A stretch of DNA of 64,000 nt. It comes from Micrococcaceae bacterium Sec5.7 (GTDB lineage Bacteria > Actinomycetota > Actinomycetes > Actinomycetales > Micrococcaceae). Position 1 is the first letter of the stretch, and each line of letters begins with the position of its first letter. Positions 1-9,162 of this stretch are shown piece after piece. The notes beneath the pieces are model-generated. The model saw only the letters and a list, made by a program, of their open reading frames with translations, was not told the DNA's origin and ran no database searches. The position numbers and the translations under genes are program-made. The DNA lies in assembly GCA_039636785.1 (NCBI GenBank), contig CP144169.1, forward strand, positions 1,922,001 to 1,986,000. Direction: 5' to 3'.

Positions 1-444
1 GAGTTCGTTCTTGGGCAGCGACACAACACCCTTGCGGGTAAACAGGTAGTTGACCGAGCCCTGGTCGGCCATGGTGCCGCCGTTGCGGGAGATGGCCAGC
101 CTGACTTCCGAGGCCGCACGGTTCTTGTTGTCGGTCAGGCATTCGATCAGCAGTGCCGAGCCCTGCGGGCCACGGGCCTCGTACATGATCTCGGTGTAGT
201 CCACCACTTCGCCGGTGAGGCCTGCGCCACGCTTGACGGCGCGCTCAATGTTGTCGGCGGGGACGGAGGTCTTCTTGGCCTTGGTGACAGCCAATTCCAG
301 GCCGGGGTTGCCGGCAAGGTCCGGTCCGCCCATGCGCGCCGCGACTTCGATGTTCTTGATCAGCTTGGCGAACGACTTCGCCCGGCGGCTGTCGAGGATG
401 GCCTTCTTGTGCTTGGTCGTCGCCCATTTGGAGTGGCCTGACAT
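1..444 (-). CDS. yebC: YebC/PmpR-family regulator (C-terminus cut by window edge)
   Basis: The N-terminal 148 residues are visible; the rest lies beyond base 1. The protein opens with [14 protein letters not shown], the hallmark start of the YebC/PmpR family, followed by [19 protein letters not shown] and the GGPDLAGNP segment. Family members are cytoplasmic proteins of about 250 residues that act as DNA-binding regulators or as translation factors relieving stalling at proline stretches; the sequence cannot tell which applies here. The start ATG at 444 lies only 3 bases after the pdxT stop, so both are probably co-transcribed leftward. The pdxS/pdxT/yebC neighbourhood is common in Micrococcales. 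Confidence 0.95.
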   Translation of the reverse strand, partial: MSGHSKWATTKHKKAILDSRRAKSFAKLIKNIEVAARMGGPDLAGNPGLELAVTKAKKTSVPADNIERAVKRGAGLTGEVVDYTEIMYEARGPQGSALLIECLTDNKNRAASEVRLAISRNGGTMADQGSVNYLFTRKGVVSLPKNEL

Positions 445-447
445 GCT

Positions 448-1158
448 TTACGCTTCTCCTCTGATCATTCGGATAAAAAGTTCGTGCACACGTTTTTCCC
501 CAGTCACTTCCGGGTGGAAGGAGGTGGCCAGCAGGTGGCCGGAACGTACTGCCACAATTCTAGCCGTCCCTTGCAATGCAGCTGCGTGTGAGGCGTGGGC
601 GGCATCCGCGGGTTCCACCTGGGCCAGCACCTCAACCCCTTCACCTACACGTTCCACCCACGGCCCGCGGATGAACACAGCGTGCACCGGGGGTACTCCG
701 GAATCCGTGGCGCTGAAGTCGAGCCCCTTGAAGTCAAGGTCGGTCTCGAACGATTCGCGCTGCCGGCCAAAAGCGTTGCGGCGGACCGTGATGTCAAGCC
801 CGCCGAAAGTCTGCTGGGCGTTGCCTGCCAGGTCGGTTGCCGGATCCGCGATCTCATTGGCAAGCAGGATCATTCCGGCGCATGAACCGTACACCGGCAG
901 CCCGGTGGCTATCCGCTCACGCAGCGGATCCGCCAGTTCAAAAATGCGGGCCAGCTTGTCAATGGTGGTGGATTCGCCGCCCGGGATGATCAGTCCGTCG
1001 AGTCCGTCAAGTTCCGCCGGACGCCTGATTCCGACGCCGGTGGCGCCGGACGCTTCTACGGCATGGAGGTGTTCGCGGAAGTCGCCCTGGAGCGCCAGGA
1101 CACCGATTCGCAGGCCCGAGCCCACGCGGGAAGCAGCCGCTGAAAGGGGATTGGTCAT
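448..1158 (-). CDS. pdxT: Pyridoxal 5'-phosphate synthase glutaminase subunit PdxT
   Basis: A class I glutamine amidotransferase of 236 residues that supplies ammonia to PdxS for de novo pyridoxal phosphate synthesis. Visible motifs are [13 protein letters not shown] near residue 18, the IIPGGEST oxyanion strand near 58, the nucleophile elbow GSCAG with Cys93, and the C-terminal His215/Glu217 dyad in SFHPEV. I start it at the ATG giving [11 protein letters not shown]; the longer reading frame adds 31 residues unlike the family. Its partner pdxS lies about 5.7 kb away on the same strand with other genes between, so the two subunits are not in one operon here. Confidence 0.95.
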   Translation of the reverse strand: MTNPLSAAASRVGSGLRIGVLALQGDFREHLHAVEASGATGVGIRRPAELDGLDGLIIPGGESTTIDKLARIFELADPLRERIATGLPVYGSCAGMILLANEIADPATDLAGNAQQTFGGLDITVRRNAFGRQRESFETDLDFKGLDFSATDSGVPPVHAVFIRGPWVERVGEGVEVLAQVEPADAAHASHAAALQGTARIVAVRSGHLLATSFHPEVTGEKRVHELFIRMIRGEA

Positions 1159-1249
1159 CCAGATATCATAGTGGGCCGGGCGCCACCGATTCCCCGTGCG
1201 GCCGGTGGCCGGCCCGATTCCATGCCGCTGCTGGGATATATTACAGAGC

Positions 1250-2542
1250 ATGCTTTACTTCAGTATTCCGCTCGGCAAGCTGGTTCGCCGGGTCTCGCGG
1301 CTCAGGGGCGGAGGCTCTGCCCTCCCCGGGCTCGTGGTCGAGAAAATCGACCCCGGCTTTATGCAACGGACACTGTCCACGCTCCCCCGCGGTGTGGCGG
1401 TGGTCAGCGGCACGAACGGCAAGACAACAACCACCAAAATGGTGGTTGAACTGCTGGAGAGCCAGGGCCTGAAGGTCTTTACCAACCGCACGGGCAGCAA
1501 TTTCACCCGAGGCGTTGCAGCCGCGCTCCTGGGCGAAGTTGATTGGCGCGGGCGCCTGCACGCGGACGTCGCCGTGCTTGAACTGGACGAGGCCCACGCT
1601 GTTCACTTCGTCAACAGGGTTCCGCCGCGCTACAGCCTCCTGCTCAACGTGCTGCGCGACCAGCTGGACCGTTTCGGCGAGATCGACAAAACAGCCCAGC
1701 TGCTGCAGCGCATTGCCTCCAAGACCACCGGCACTGTGGTCCTCAACCGTGAGGATCCGCGTGTGGCGGGAATCGCCGCCACCCTTGATGGGCCCGAGGT
1801 CCTTTACTTTGGCCTTGACGACTCGCTGCTCAGCACTTTCCCCAACGACGACGACATGCGGACCGTCCCCGGTGCCCCTGGACCGGCGGCTGTCCCTGAA
1901 AAGCCGCATGCCGACGTCGTCCTCCGCCGGGTGGGTGCGGACAGCGCTGACTTTGAGTACGACGGCGTCACGGTCACCACTGCGATGAAGCTCCGTGGTG
2001 TATACAACATCTTCAACGCGGCGGCGGCGCTGACGCTGGCGCGCAGTATTTCCGGCAGCGACGGCGCCGCCACGGACCACGACACCCTGCTGGAGGCACT
2101 GTCCCGGGTGGCCCCCGCCTTTGGCCGCGGTGAAAGCCTGACTGTTGACGGACTCTCGCTGGATCTCATCCTGGTCAAAAACCCCAGCGGGTTCCGGCTC
2201 GGCCTGAAATCCTTCCCGTCCGCCGGCTATGCCACCATGATCGCCATCAACGACAACTATGCCGACGGACGCGACATGTCGTGGCTGTGGGACGTTGAGT
2301 TCGAATCACTGCGCGACGGCGGTGTGGACCAGCTGACGGGGTCCCGCGCCTATGACATGGCACTGAGGCTCCAGTATGACGGGGTCCGCATCGACGCCGT
2401 CCAGCCGGACATCGCACCGGCACTGGCCGCCTTCATCCGTGATGCAAAGGGCAAACCCAAACGCGTCTTCTGCACCTACACGGCCATGTTGGCCATCCGC
2501 CGCGAGCTGTCCAAAATCACCACAGTGGAAGTGGTCTCATGA
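1250..2542 (+). CDS. murT: Lipid II isoglutaminyl synthase, MurT subunit
   Basis: A Mur-ligase-like protein of 430 residues which, with GatD, amidates the alpha-carboxyl of D-glutamate in lipid II at the inner membrane face. The ATP site [11 protein letters not shown] lies near residues 53-63, followed by the Mur central-domain signatures LELDEAH and [14 protein letters not shown], and a C-terminal DUF1727 domain ([27 protein letters not shown]). I use the internal ATG giving [11 protein letters not shown]; the preceding 18 in-frame residues look non-coding. The stop overlaps the gatD start by 4 bases (ATGA), indicating translational coupling of the two subunits. Confidence 0.95.
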   Translation: MLYFSIPLGKLVRRVSRLRGGGSALPGLVVEKIDPGFMQRTLSTLPRGVAVVSGTNGKTTTTKMVVELLESQGLKVFTNRTGSNFTRGVAAALLGEVDWRGRLHADVAVLELDEAHAVHFVNRVPPRYSLLLNVLRDQLDRFGEIDKTAQLLQRIASKTTGTVVLNREDPRVAGIAATLDGPEVLYFGLDDSLLSTFPNDDDMRTVPGAPGPAAVPEKPHADVVLRRVGADSADFEYDGVTVTTAMKLRGVYNIFNAAAALTLARSISGSDGAATDHDTLLEALSRVAPAFGRGESLTVDGLSLDLILVKNPSGFRLGLKSFPSAGYATMIAINDNYADGRDMSWLWDVEFESLRDGGVDQLTGSRAYDMALRLQYDGVRIDAVQPDIAPALAAFIRDAKGKPKRVFCTYTAMLAIRRELSKITTVEVVS

Positions 2543-3297
2543 ACCCCTTGTCAGAGTCGAACGTGTCAGAACCGGGCAGCAAAGGCACCATCCGTGTGCT
2601 TCAGCTCTACCCGCGCGACATGAACATCTACGGCGACTGGGGCAACGCCCTGGTCCTGCGGCAGCGGCTGTACTGGCACGGCTACACACCGGAGCTCCTG
2701 GAGTACAACGTCGGTGACGAGTTTCCGCAGGACATCGATTTGATTGTTGGCGGCGGCGGCCAGGACAGCGGGCAGCTGGTGATCCAGGATGATCTGCTGG
2801 CGCGGGCTGATGTGCTAAAGGAACTGGCCGAGGACGGCACCCCCATTCTGGTCATCTGCGGCCTTTATCAGCTGTTCGGCCGCTTCTTCAAAACCCATAC
2901 CGGCTCGGTGATTCCGGGCATCGGGATTCTTGACGTCGAGACCCACGGAACCGATGAGAGGCTCATCGGGAACGTGAAGGTGGCCACCAAGGAATTCGGC
3001 GAGGTGCTGGGGTATGAGAACCACAGCGGACAGACAACCCTTGGGCCTGGCGTGGAACCCCTTGGCACCGTGGCCAAAGGCACCGGCAACAACAGCACCG
3101 ACGGGCAGGAAGGGGCACGCTACCGCAACGTGGTGGCCAGCTATCTGCACGGATCCCTGCTCCCCAAAAACCCGGCCATTGCCGATTTCCTGATCCGCAC
3201 CGCCGTCGAACGTAAGTACGGCAGCTTCACCGCCGGTGCGCCGGATGATCACTACGCGGTGCTGGCCCGGGACCACGCGGCCCGCCGGCCGCGCTGA
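2539..3297 (+). CDS. gatD: Lipid II isoglutaminyl synthase glutaminase subunit GatD
   Basis: The 252-residue class I glutaminase partner of MurT, which releases ammonia from glutamine for lipid II amidation. The nucleophile Cys107 sits in LVICGLYQLFG, the conserved GGGGQDSGQ motif lies near residues 71-79, and the catalytic His204 is in SYLHGS, matching CobB/CobQ-like amidotransferases. It begins with an ATG overlapping the murT stop. A 50-base gap separates it from the convergent CapA-like gene. Confidence 0.95.
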   Translation: MNPLSESNVSEPGSKGTIRVLQLYPRDMNIYGDWGNALVLRQRLYWHGYTPELLEYNVGDEFPQDIDLIVGGGGQDSGQLVIQDDLLARADVLKELAEDGTPILVICGLYQLFGRFFKTHTGSVIPGIGILDVETHGTDERLIGNVKVATKEFGEVLGYENHSGQTTLGPGVEPLGTVAKGTGNNSTDGQEGARYRNVVASYLHGSLLPKNPAIADFLIRTAVERKYGSFTAGAPDDHYAVLARDHAARRPR

Positions 3298-3350
3298 CCT
3301 TCCGGGTTTCCGAGTCAGACCCGGGGCCTCACGGCCGACAGCTCCCCGGC

Positions 3351-4601
3351 TCAGGGTTGCTTGGTGATAAGCAGCTCGTGGGCACCGGCCGCGGCCGCGC
3401 CCATGGATTCCACTACCGTCTTCGTCCGGAGTCTGGTGGCCGCATCCGCCTCGGCGGTGGCGCAGACCCCCTGCGGTGCATCTGCTGCTACTGAACACCA
3501 GCGGTAGGGCCCGCGGACAATCACCGACGGCGCCCAGCCGAGGTCGGATGCCGTCCACTTCCCGGCCGTGTCCTGGCTGAACTGGGCGCGGACCAGCAGG
3601 CCTTCGTTGTTCGCCACGTACGTGGGCGAGAGTTCGGTAATCCCGTTGCCGAGACCGTAGACGATCCATGTGCCCTTGTACTTCTCGATGGGAAGCACGG
3701 AGTGCGTGTGGTGGCCGTAGATCATGGTGAACTGGCCGCTGTCCACGAGTGCATGAGCCACCTCCTTCTGCTGGGCATTCGCTACGCTCACATATTCGTC
3801 GCCAGCATGCATCGCGCCGAGGACGATGTCAGCCCCGAGCGCCTTCGCTCTTTTCGCCTTGGCAATCATGGTGGGAGCGTCCAGCATGTCCACCTGCCAA
3901 TCCTGTTCCGGGAACTGCCCGTTGAGGCCGTAGGTGCCCTGCACGATCGCGATTTTGGCCGCTGCGGTCTGCAGCATCAGAATGCCTTTGGAGTCCGCCT
4001 CGGTCCGGTAGGAGCCGGTATGCTTCAGGCCCGCGGCATCCAGGGCGTCCAGGGTGCGGAGCAGTCCGTCGGTGCCACGGTCGATGGTGTGGTTGCTGGC
4101 GGTGGTGCAGGCGCGATAGCCCAGATTCTTCGAGGCTGCGACAATCTGCGGCGGGACGTTAAAGGACGGGTATGCCGAGAAGGGACCCCCGGGCCCGGCA
4201 ACCGGAGTCTCCTGGTGGCAAATGGCGAGGTCGCTGGCCTTGATGTAGCGGCGCTGGCCTTCCAGCAACGGCACGAAGTCCAGTCCGGCCTTGCCGGCGG
4301 CCGCTGCGTCCTCTTGGGCCTGCTGCCACAGCTGGGCGTGCACGAGCATGTCCCCGGTGACCAGCACGGAGGTACAGCGGATCGATTTACACGCTGGGCC
4401 TGCGCCGGGAGTAGGCGTGGGGGTGGGAGCAGGCGTGGCTGTGGGTGTTGAGGCCGTGGGTGTTGATGAGGCCCGCGGCGGGTTGCCGTCGGGACTCTCC
4501 TGCTCGGCTATCAGTCCGCAGGACGCCAGCGACACCATTAGTGCCACGGCCGCCATGACCGAGGCTGTGCGGACGGAAGACGTTTTGAGTCTGTTCCCCA
4601 T
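3351..4601 (-). CDS. CapA-family (PgsA-like) lipoprotein
   Basis: A predicted lipoprotein of 416 residues with a signal peptide ending in the lipobox LASC (Cys28), a Thr/Pro-rich linker (about 45-72) and a CapA/metallophosphatase-like domain. Visible signatures are VTGDMLVHAQLWQ, LAICHQETPV, TTASNHTIDRG, GAMHAGDEY, and YGHHTHSVLPIEKYKGTWIVYGLGN. The family includes PgsA/CapA proteins linked to poly-gamma-glutamate synthesis, but no pgsBC genes are nearby, so that role is not supported here; an extracytoplasmic phosphoesterase-like role is equally possible. I start it at the ATG giving MGNRLKTSS because the upstream extension disrupts the signal peptide. Confidence 0.85.
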   Translation of the reverse strand: MGNRLKTSSVRTASVMAAVALMVSLASCGLIAEQESPDGNPPRASSTPTASTPTATPAPTPTPTPGAGPACKSIRCTSVLVTGDMLVHAQLWQQAQEDAAAAGKAGLDFVPLLEGQRRYIKASDLAICHQETPVAGPGGPFSAYPSFNVPPQIVAASKNLGYRACTTASNHTIDRGTDGLLRTLDALDAAGLKHTGSYRTEADSKGILMLQTAAAKIAIVQGTYGLNGQFPEQDWQVDMLDAPTMIAKAKRAKALGADIVLGAMHAGDEYVSVANAQQKEVAHALVDSGQFTMIYGHHTHSVLPIEKYKGTWIVYGLGNGITELSPTYVANNEGLLVRAQFSQDTAGKWTASDLGWAPSVIVRGPYRWCSVAADAPQGVCATAEADAATRLRTKTVVESMGAAAAGAHELLITKQP

Positions 4602-4683
4602 AGCCGCAATCCTACGGTGACCGCGTTCACAAAACACTTCGGACAGCATTGAGAACATGGCGACTATGTGAAAGTGTTATTTC

Positions 4684-6696
4684 ATGACTAACCCCCTGCT
4701 GCGTCCCAGCCCGCTGCCGTTCGGACTCCCGCCATTCGCCGAGATCAACGATGCCCAGTACGCCGAAGCGGTGGACGCCGGCCTCGCTGAGCAACTCGCA
4801 GAAATCCAGGCCATTGTGGACAACCCCGAGCCGGCAACCTTCGAGAACACCGCACTTGCCATGGAACGTTCCGGACGTCTGCTCGAGCGTGCCGCGGCGT
4901 CCTTTTTTACGCTTGTGTCAGCCGACGCCTCGGAGGCCATCCGTGAACTTGAGACGGAACTTTCCCCCCGCTTCTCCGCACACCAGGACGCTGTGTACCT
5001 GAACCGCGGACTTTTTGACCGCTTCGATGCCGTTGGCACCGCCGGACTGGATGACGAGTCTGTCCGGCTTGTGGAGGAATACCTCAGGGAGTTCCGCCAG
5101 ACCGGCATCCAGCTCGACGACGCCGGACAGGAACGGCTCAAGGCCGTCAACGCCGAACTTTCACGGCTGGGCACCGAATTCGGCCAGCGGGTCAAGGAAG
5201 CAATGAAGTCAGGCGCGCTGCTTCTCACTGACGTGGCGGAACTGGCCGGGTTGCCTGCCGACGATATTGCCAGCGCTGCCGAGGCGGCCCGGACCGCCGG
5301 ACACGAAGAAAAGTTCCTCCTCACCCTCATCCAGCCCAGCAACCAGCCGGCCATGGCCGCCCTCGAGAACCGGGACGTCCGCCGCCGCCTGTATGAGGCG
5401 TCGATAGCCCGCGGAAGCAACGGCGACAGGCTGGACGTGCTGGACCTCGTGAAATCCACGGTGAAGCTCCGGGCCGAGAAAGCCACGCTCCTGGGCTTCG
5501 CCAACTACGCGGAGCTGGTGGTTGACCGGCAGACCGCGCCGGATTTCGGGGCCGTGCAGACCATGCTCAGCCGGCTGGCACCGGCCGCCGTGCGCAATGC
5601 AGACACTGAGGCTGCCGCTTTGGCAGAGGCGGCCGGCCACGCCCTCGAAGCCTGGGACTGGGCGTACTACTCCGCCAAGGTCCGGCGTGAACGCTACGCC
5701 GTGGATGAGCAGGCCATCCGCCCCTATTTCGAACTGGACCGAGTGCTGGTGGACGGTGTGTTTTTCGCAGCTACCTCGCTGTACGGCATCACCTTCCACG
5801 AGCGCACGGACCTGGCCGGTTACCACCCCGACGTACGGATCTGGGAAGTCCGCAACGAGGACGGCACCGAGCTTGGACTGTTCCTGGGCGACTACTACAC
5901 CAGGGATTCAAAGCGGGGCGGTGCCTGGATGAATTCCCTCGTGGAGCAGTCCGCCCTCCTTGGCACTAAGCCCGTGGTGATCAACAACCTGAACATTTCC
6001 AAGCCGCCGGCCGGAGAGCCCACGCTCCTCACTCTGGACGAGCTCCGCACCGCGTTCCATGAATTCGGCCACGCTCTCCACGGGCTGTTCTCCGACGTCA
6101 CCTATCCACGGTTCTCCGGCACCGCCGTCCCCCGCGACTTTGTGGAATACCCGTCCCAGGTCAACGAAATGTGGATCATGTGGCCCGAGGTACTGGCCAA
6201 CTACGCCCGCCACCATGCCACCGGCGATCCGCTCCCCCGGGATGTGGTGGACAGGCTCAACGAATCCCGGCTGTGGGGCGAGGGATTCGGCACCACCGAG
6301 TATCTGGGTGCAGCCCTGCTGGACCTCGCGTGGCACCTTCTGGATGGCAGTGACATCCCGGACGACGCACTCGCGTTCGAGGCCAAGTCACTCGCCGCCG
6401 CCGGTGTGGCGCACACCCTCATACCGCCGCGGTACCGCACGGGTTACTTCCAGCACATCTTCGCCGGTGCAGGCTATGCCGCCGGCTACTATTCCTACAT
6501 CTGGAGTGAAGTCTTGGACGCCGAGACCGTGGACTGGTTCAAGGAGAACGGCGGGCTGGGCCGCGCCAACGGCAGCCACTTCCGTACGGAACTGCTGTCC
6601 CGCGGGAACAGCCGCGATCCGCTCGAGTCGTTCCGGACCTTCCGCGGGCGTGACGCCGAGCTCGGGCCGCTGCTGAAACGCCGCGGCCTCGGGTAG
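4684..6696 (+). CDS. dcp: M3-family zinc metallopeptidase (peptidyl-dipeptidase Dcp-like)
   Basis: At 670 residues this matches the usual length of cytoplasmic oligopeptidase A / peptidyl-dipeptidase Dcp enzymes, which degrade short peptides. The zinc motif HEFGH is at residues 459-463 (His459, Glu460, His463). The surrounding FHEFGHALHGLFSDVTYPRFSGT and downstream DFVEYPSQVNEMW, PRYRTGYFQHIFAGAGYAAGYYSY are strongly conserved in the family. It stands alone, with a gap on its 5' side and a strong palindromic terminator on its 3' side. Exact substrate preference cannot be read from sequence. Confidence 0.93.
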   Translation: MTNPLLRPSPLPFGLPPFAEINDAQYAEAVDAGLAEQLAEIQAIVDNPEPATFENTALAMERSGRLLERAAASFFTLVSADASEAIRELETELSPRFSAHQDAVYLNRGLFDRFDAVGTAGLDDESVRLVEEYLREFRQTGIQLDDAGQERLKAVNAELSRLGTEFGQRVKEAMKSGALLLTDVAELAGLPADDIASAAEAARTAGHEEKFLLTLIQPSNQPAMAALENRDVRRRLYEASIARGSNGDRLDVLDLVKSTVKLRAEKATLLGFANYAELVVDRQTAPDFGAVQTMLSRLAPAAVRNADTEAAALAEAAGHALEAWDWAYYSAKVRRERYAVDEQAIRPYFELDRVLVDGVFFAATSLYGITFHERTDLAGYHPDVRIWEVRNEDGTELGLFLGDYYTRDSKRGGAWMNSLVEQSALLGTKPVVINNLNISKPPAGEPTLLTLDELRTAFHEFGHALHGLFSDVTYPRFSGTAVPRDFVEYPSQVNEMWIMWPEVLANYARHHATGDPLPRDVVDRLNESRLWGEGFGTTEYLGAALLDLAWHLLDGSDIPDDALAFEAKSLAAAGVAHTLIPPRYRTGYFQHIFAGAGYAAGYYSYIWSEVLDAETVDWFKENGGLGRANGSHFRTELLSRGNSRDPLESFRTFRGRDAELGPLLKRRGLG

Positions 6697-6746
6697 CCCT
6701 CAGAGCACGGAGGCCATTCGGCGCAAATCAGCTCCCGCGATCATCC

Positions 6747-6798
6747 ATTGCTCCGTATGTGCCCTTATGGGTGGCCAAAAGGGCAGTTGGGGAGCAAT
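6747..6798. repeat. Two-tier inverted repeat, structured intergenic element
   Basis: Nested arms are visible: ATTGCTCC (6747-6754) pairs with GGAGCAAT (6791-6798), and inside it TGCCCTT (6760-6766) pairs with AAGGGCA (6779-6785), separated by an unpaired 5-base bulge on each side. It lies between dcp and pdxS just before a second, perfect hairpin. It could be a REP-like palindromic element or part of a bidirectional terminator. Confidence 0.6.
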
Positions 6799-6816
6799 CG
6801 ATTGGAGGAAGGAAGC

Positions 6817-6860
6817 ACGACGGCGGCCGGTCACCTTCGCAGGTGACCGGCCGCCGTCGT
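6817..6860. terminator. Perfect 20-bp hairpin between convergent dcp and pdxS
   Basis: The arms 6817-6836 and 6841-6860 are exact reverse complements around a TCGC loop, very GC-rich and without a T-run, as often seen for actinobacterial terminators. It lies between the dcp stop (6696) and the pdxS stop (6884), so it can serve both strands. Confidence 0.8.
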
Positions 6861-6883
6861 CGCAAATGTTTTGCTGCTGCTGG

Positions 6884-7810
6884 TTACCAGCCGCGCTCGG
6901 AGAGGCGGTGCGGCTGCGGGATCTCATCCACGTTGATGCCGACCATGGCTTCGCCCAGGCCGCGGGAGGCCTTGGCGATGACGTCGGGATCATCGAAGAA
7001 GGTGGTTGCCTTCACAACGGCAGCGGCGCGCTGGGCGGGGTTGCCGGACTTGAAGATACCGGAGCCGACGAACACGCCGTCAGCGCCTAGCTGCATCATC
7101 ATGGCTGCGTCAGCCGGGGTGGCAATGCCGCCCGCCGTGAACAGGACAACGGGAAGCTTGCCGGTGGAGGCGATTTCCTTGACGAGTTCGTACGGGGCCT
7201 GCAGTTCCTTGGCCGCGACGTAGAGCTCGTCTTCCGCCAGTCCCGCAAGCTTCTTGATCTCGGCGCGGATCTGGCGCATGTGGGTGGTGGCATTGGAGAC
7301 GTCGCCGGTACCCGCTTCACCCTTGGAGCGGATCATCGCCGCGCCCTCGTTGATGCGGCGCAGGGCCTCACCAAGGTTGGTTGCACCGCAGACGAAGGGA
7401 ACCGTGAAGTTCCACTTGTCGATGTGGTTGGTGTAGTCGGCCGGGGTCAGGACCTCGGACTCGTCGATGTAGTCGACGCCGAGGGACTGCAGGATCTGGG
7501 CTTCAACAAAGTGGCCGATCCGGGCCTTCGCCATGACAGGCACGGACACGGCGTCGATGATCGCATCGATCATGTCCGGATCGGACATGCGGGATACGCC
7601 GCCCTGGGCACGGATATCGGCAGGAACGCGCTCGAGCGCCATAACGGCAACGGCGCCGGCATCCTCGGCGATGCGGGCCTGCTCGACGTTGACGACGTCC
7701 ATGATGACGCCGCCCTTGAGCATCTCTGCCATGCCGCGCTTGACGCGGTTGCTGCCCGTCACGCTGTTCGCGGACTTGCCGGCTTCGCTGCTTACATCAG
7801 GTGTAGACAC
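6884..7810 (-). CDS. pdxS: Pyridoxal 5'-phosphate synthase lyase subunit PdxS
   Basis: The 308-residue synthase subunit that builds pyridoxal phosphate from ribose 5-phosphate, glyceraldehyde 3-phosphate and PdxT-derived ammonia. Landmarks are [15 protein letters not shown], the Schiff-base region [28 protein letters not shown], and the phosphate loop [33 protein letters not shown] place the start at a GTG ([11 protein letters not shown]): the longer frame adds 24 residues absent from the family, and an AGGGG ribosome site precedes the GTG. Confidence 0.95.
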   Translation of the reverse strand: MSTPDVSSEAGKSANSVTGSNRVKRGMAEMLKGGVIMDVVNVEQARIAEDAGAVAVMALERVPADIRAQGGVSRMSDPDMIDAIIDAVSVPVMAKARIGHFVEAQILQSLGVDYIDESEVLTPADYTNHIDKWNFTVPFVCGATNLGEALRRINEGAAMIRSKGEAGTGDVSNATTHMRQIRAEIKKLAGLAEDELYVAAKELQAPYELVKEIASTGKLPVVLFTAGGIATPADAAMMMQLGADGVFVGSGIFKSGNPAQRAAAVVKATTFFDDPDVIAKASRGLGEAMVGINVDEIPQPHRLSERGW

Positions 7811-7953
7811 AAAAACCCCTATGGGTAGATAGATGACCTTCGCCGGGGTGCAGACGGCACCGAAATGCCGCAGCATGCACACACCGGATTGCCGGAACCA
7901 TTGACCAGGCAGTCCTAATACTAGTACCCCGCGGCGACGCGGCTTAATTCGGG

Positions 7954-8568
7954 TTACTCGGGGACTTCAAGCGACTGACGGTGAACCGTGAGTACCCGTT
8001 GAACTATCGTGATCAGGCTCGCCAGGGCGAGCAGCCCGAGCGTCACCAGCAGCACGATGCTCGGCAGTCCCAGGCCGGTGAAGCCCGTGACCACGAGGAC
8101 GGAGACCAGCCGTTCTGCGCGCTCGGCGATGCCCACATTAGCCTCAAATCCGAGCGCCTCCGCCTTGGCCCGGGCATAGGAAACCACCATGCCAAGAACA
8201 AGGCAGACGACGGCGGCAATCGCTATCGCGTCATCCGTTCCACCGGTGAAGAACCAGATGGCGAGGCCGGCAAACAGTGCGCCGTCGGCAACACGATCGA
8301 GGGTGGAATCAAGGAAGTTGCCCCAGCGCCCCCCGCCGTTCTGCATGCGCGCCATGATGCCGTCGATGACATCCGAAAAAATGAACGCGGTGATGAAGAG
8401 CGTTCCCCACCAGAGCTGGCCGAGAGGGTAGAAGACCAGGGCGCCAGCCACCACGCCGGCAGTGCCGACGATGGTGATCGCGTCTGGCGACACCCCTATT
8501 TTGAGCAGCCAGCGGGCAAGCGGGGAGAACAGCGCGGTGAAAAAACCGCGGGCATGCCTGTTAAGCAT
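7954..8568 (-). CDS. pgsA: CDP-alcohol phosphatidyltransferase, PgsA-like (phosphatidylinositol phosphate synthase type)
   Basis: A 204-residue multi-pass membrane enzyme carrying the family signature D-G-x2-A-R-x8-G-x3-D-x3-D, seen as [14 protein letters not shown] followed by [14 protein letters not shown] near residues 67-91. In actinobacteria the gene beside a HIT gene and thrS is usually the phosphatidylinositol-phosphate synthase. The start ATG ([10 protein letters not shown]) overlaps the end of the HIT gene by 8 bases. The mannosyltransferase and acyltransferase genes for phosphatidylinositol mannosides that often follow are absent; pdxS is the next gene. Confidence 0.85.
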   Translation of the reverse strand: MLNRHARGFFTALFSPLARWLLKIGVSPDAITIVGTAGVVAGALVFYPLGQLWWGTLFITAFIFSDVIDGIMARMQNGGGRWGNFLDSTLDRVADGALFAGLAIWFFTGGTDDAIAIAAVVCLVLGMVVSYARAKAEALGFEANVGIAERAERLVSVLVVTGFTGLGLPSIVLLVTLGLLALASLITIVQRVLTVHRQSLEVPE

Positions 8569-9145
8569 GCGACTCCCCGGGCCAGGCCTGGGCGACCTGC
8601 TGACGTACCTCATCAAGCGTTTGCGTGATGGCCTTGGTCTGGGCAATGATCGGGAAGAAATTACCGTCCCCACCCCACCGGGGAACAATGTGCTGGTGCA
8701 GGTGGCCGGCGATACCGGCGCCGCCCACAACACCCTGGTTCATCCCGAGGTTGAACCCGCCGGGGTTTGCCACTTTGCGGAGGACGCGCATCGCCGTCTG
8801 GGTCAGCTCTGCGAAGTCCGCGGTCTCCTCTACGCTCAAATCCGTGTAGTCCGGAACATGGCGGTACGGGCACACCAGGAGGTGCCCCGGGTTGTACGGG
8901 AACAGGTTCAGCACCACGTAGCTGGTCTTCCCGCGGAAAACGATCAGCGAATCCTCGTCGCTGCGTGACGGAGCGACGCAGAACGGGCAGTCGTCCTGGT
9001 TCTTGAACTGGTTCTGCCCGCCCTTGATGTAAGCCATCCGGTGCGGAGTCCACAGGCGCTGAAAAGCATCCGGAACTCCGGCAAGGCCGAAGTCATCGGT
9101 CACGCCGGCGTCGCCCGGATAGTCCGCGCCTGTGTTCTCCTGCAC
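8561..9145 (-). CDS. HIT-family nucleotide phosphorylase/hydrolase
   Basis: 194 residues with the histidine-triad motif HLHQHIVPRW near the C-terminus and a CxxC (CPFC) before the core, resembling actinobacterial AP4A-phosphorylase-like HIT proteins that cleave dinucleoside polyphosphates. It starts at a GTG 17 bases after the thrS stop and overlaps pgsA, so thrS-HIT-pgsA form one leftward operon. The natural substrate is not shown by the sequence. Confidence 0.88.
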   Translation of the reverse strand: MQENTGADYPGDAGVTDDFGLAGVPDAFQRLWTPHRMAYIKGGQNQFKNQDDCPFCVAPSRSDEDSLIVFRGKTSYVVLNLFPYNPGHLLVCPYRHVPDYTDLSVEETADFAELTQTAMRVLRKVANPGGFNLGMNQGVVGGAGIAGHLHQHIVPRWGGDGNFFPIIAQTKAITQTLDEVRQQVAQAWPGESHA

Positions 9146-9162
9146 CCGCTGTTCCGTTTCCG

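Noticed and set aside
3298..3350. Hairpin terminator between gatD and the CapA-like gene
   Set aside because: Only a 6-bp stem with an 11-base loop could be drawn; not strong enough to list as a terminator.
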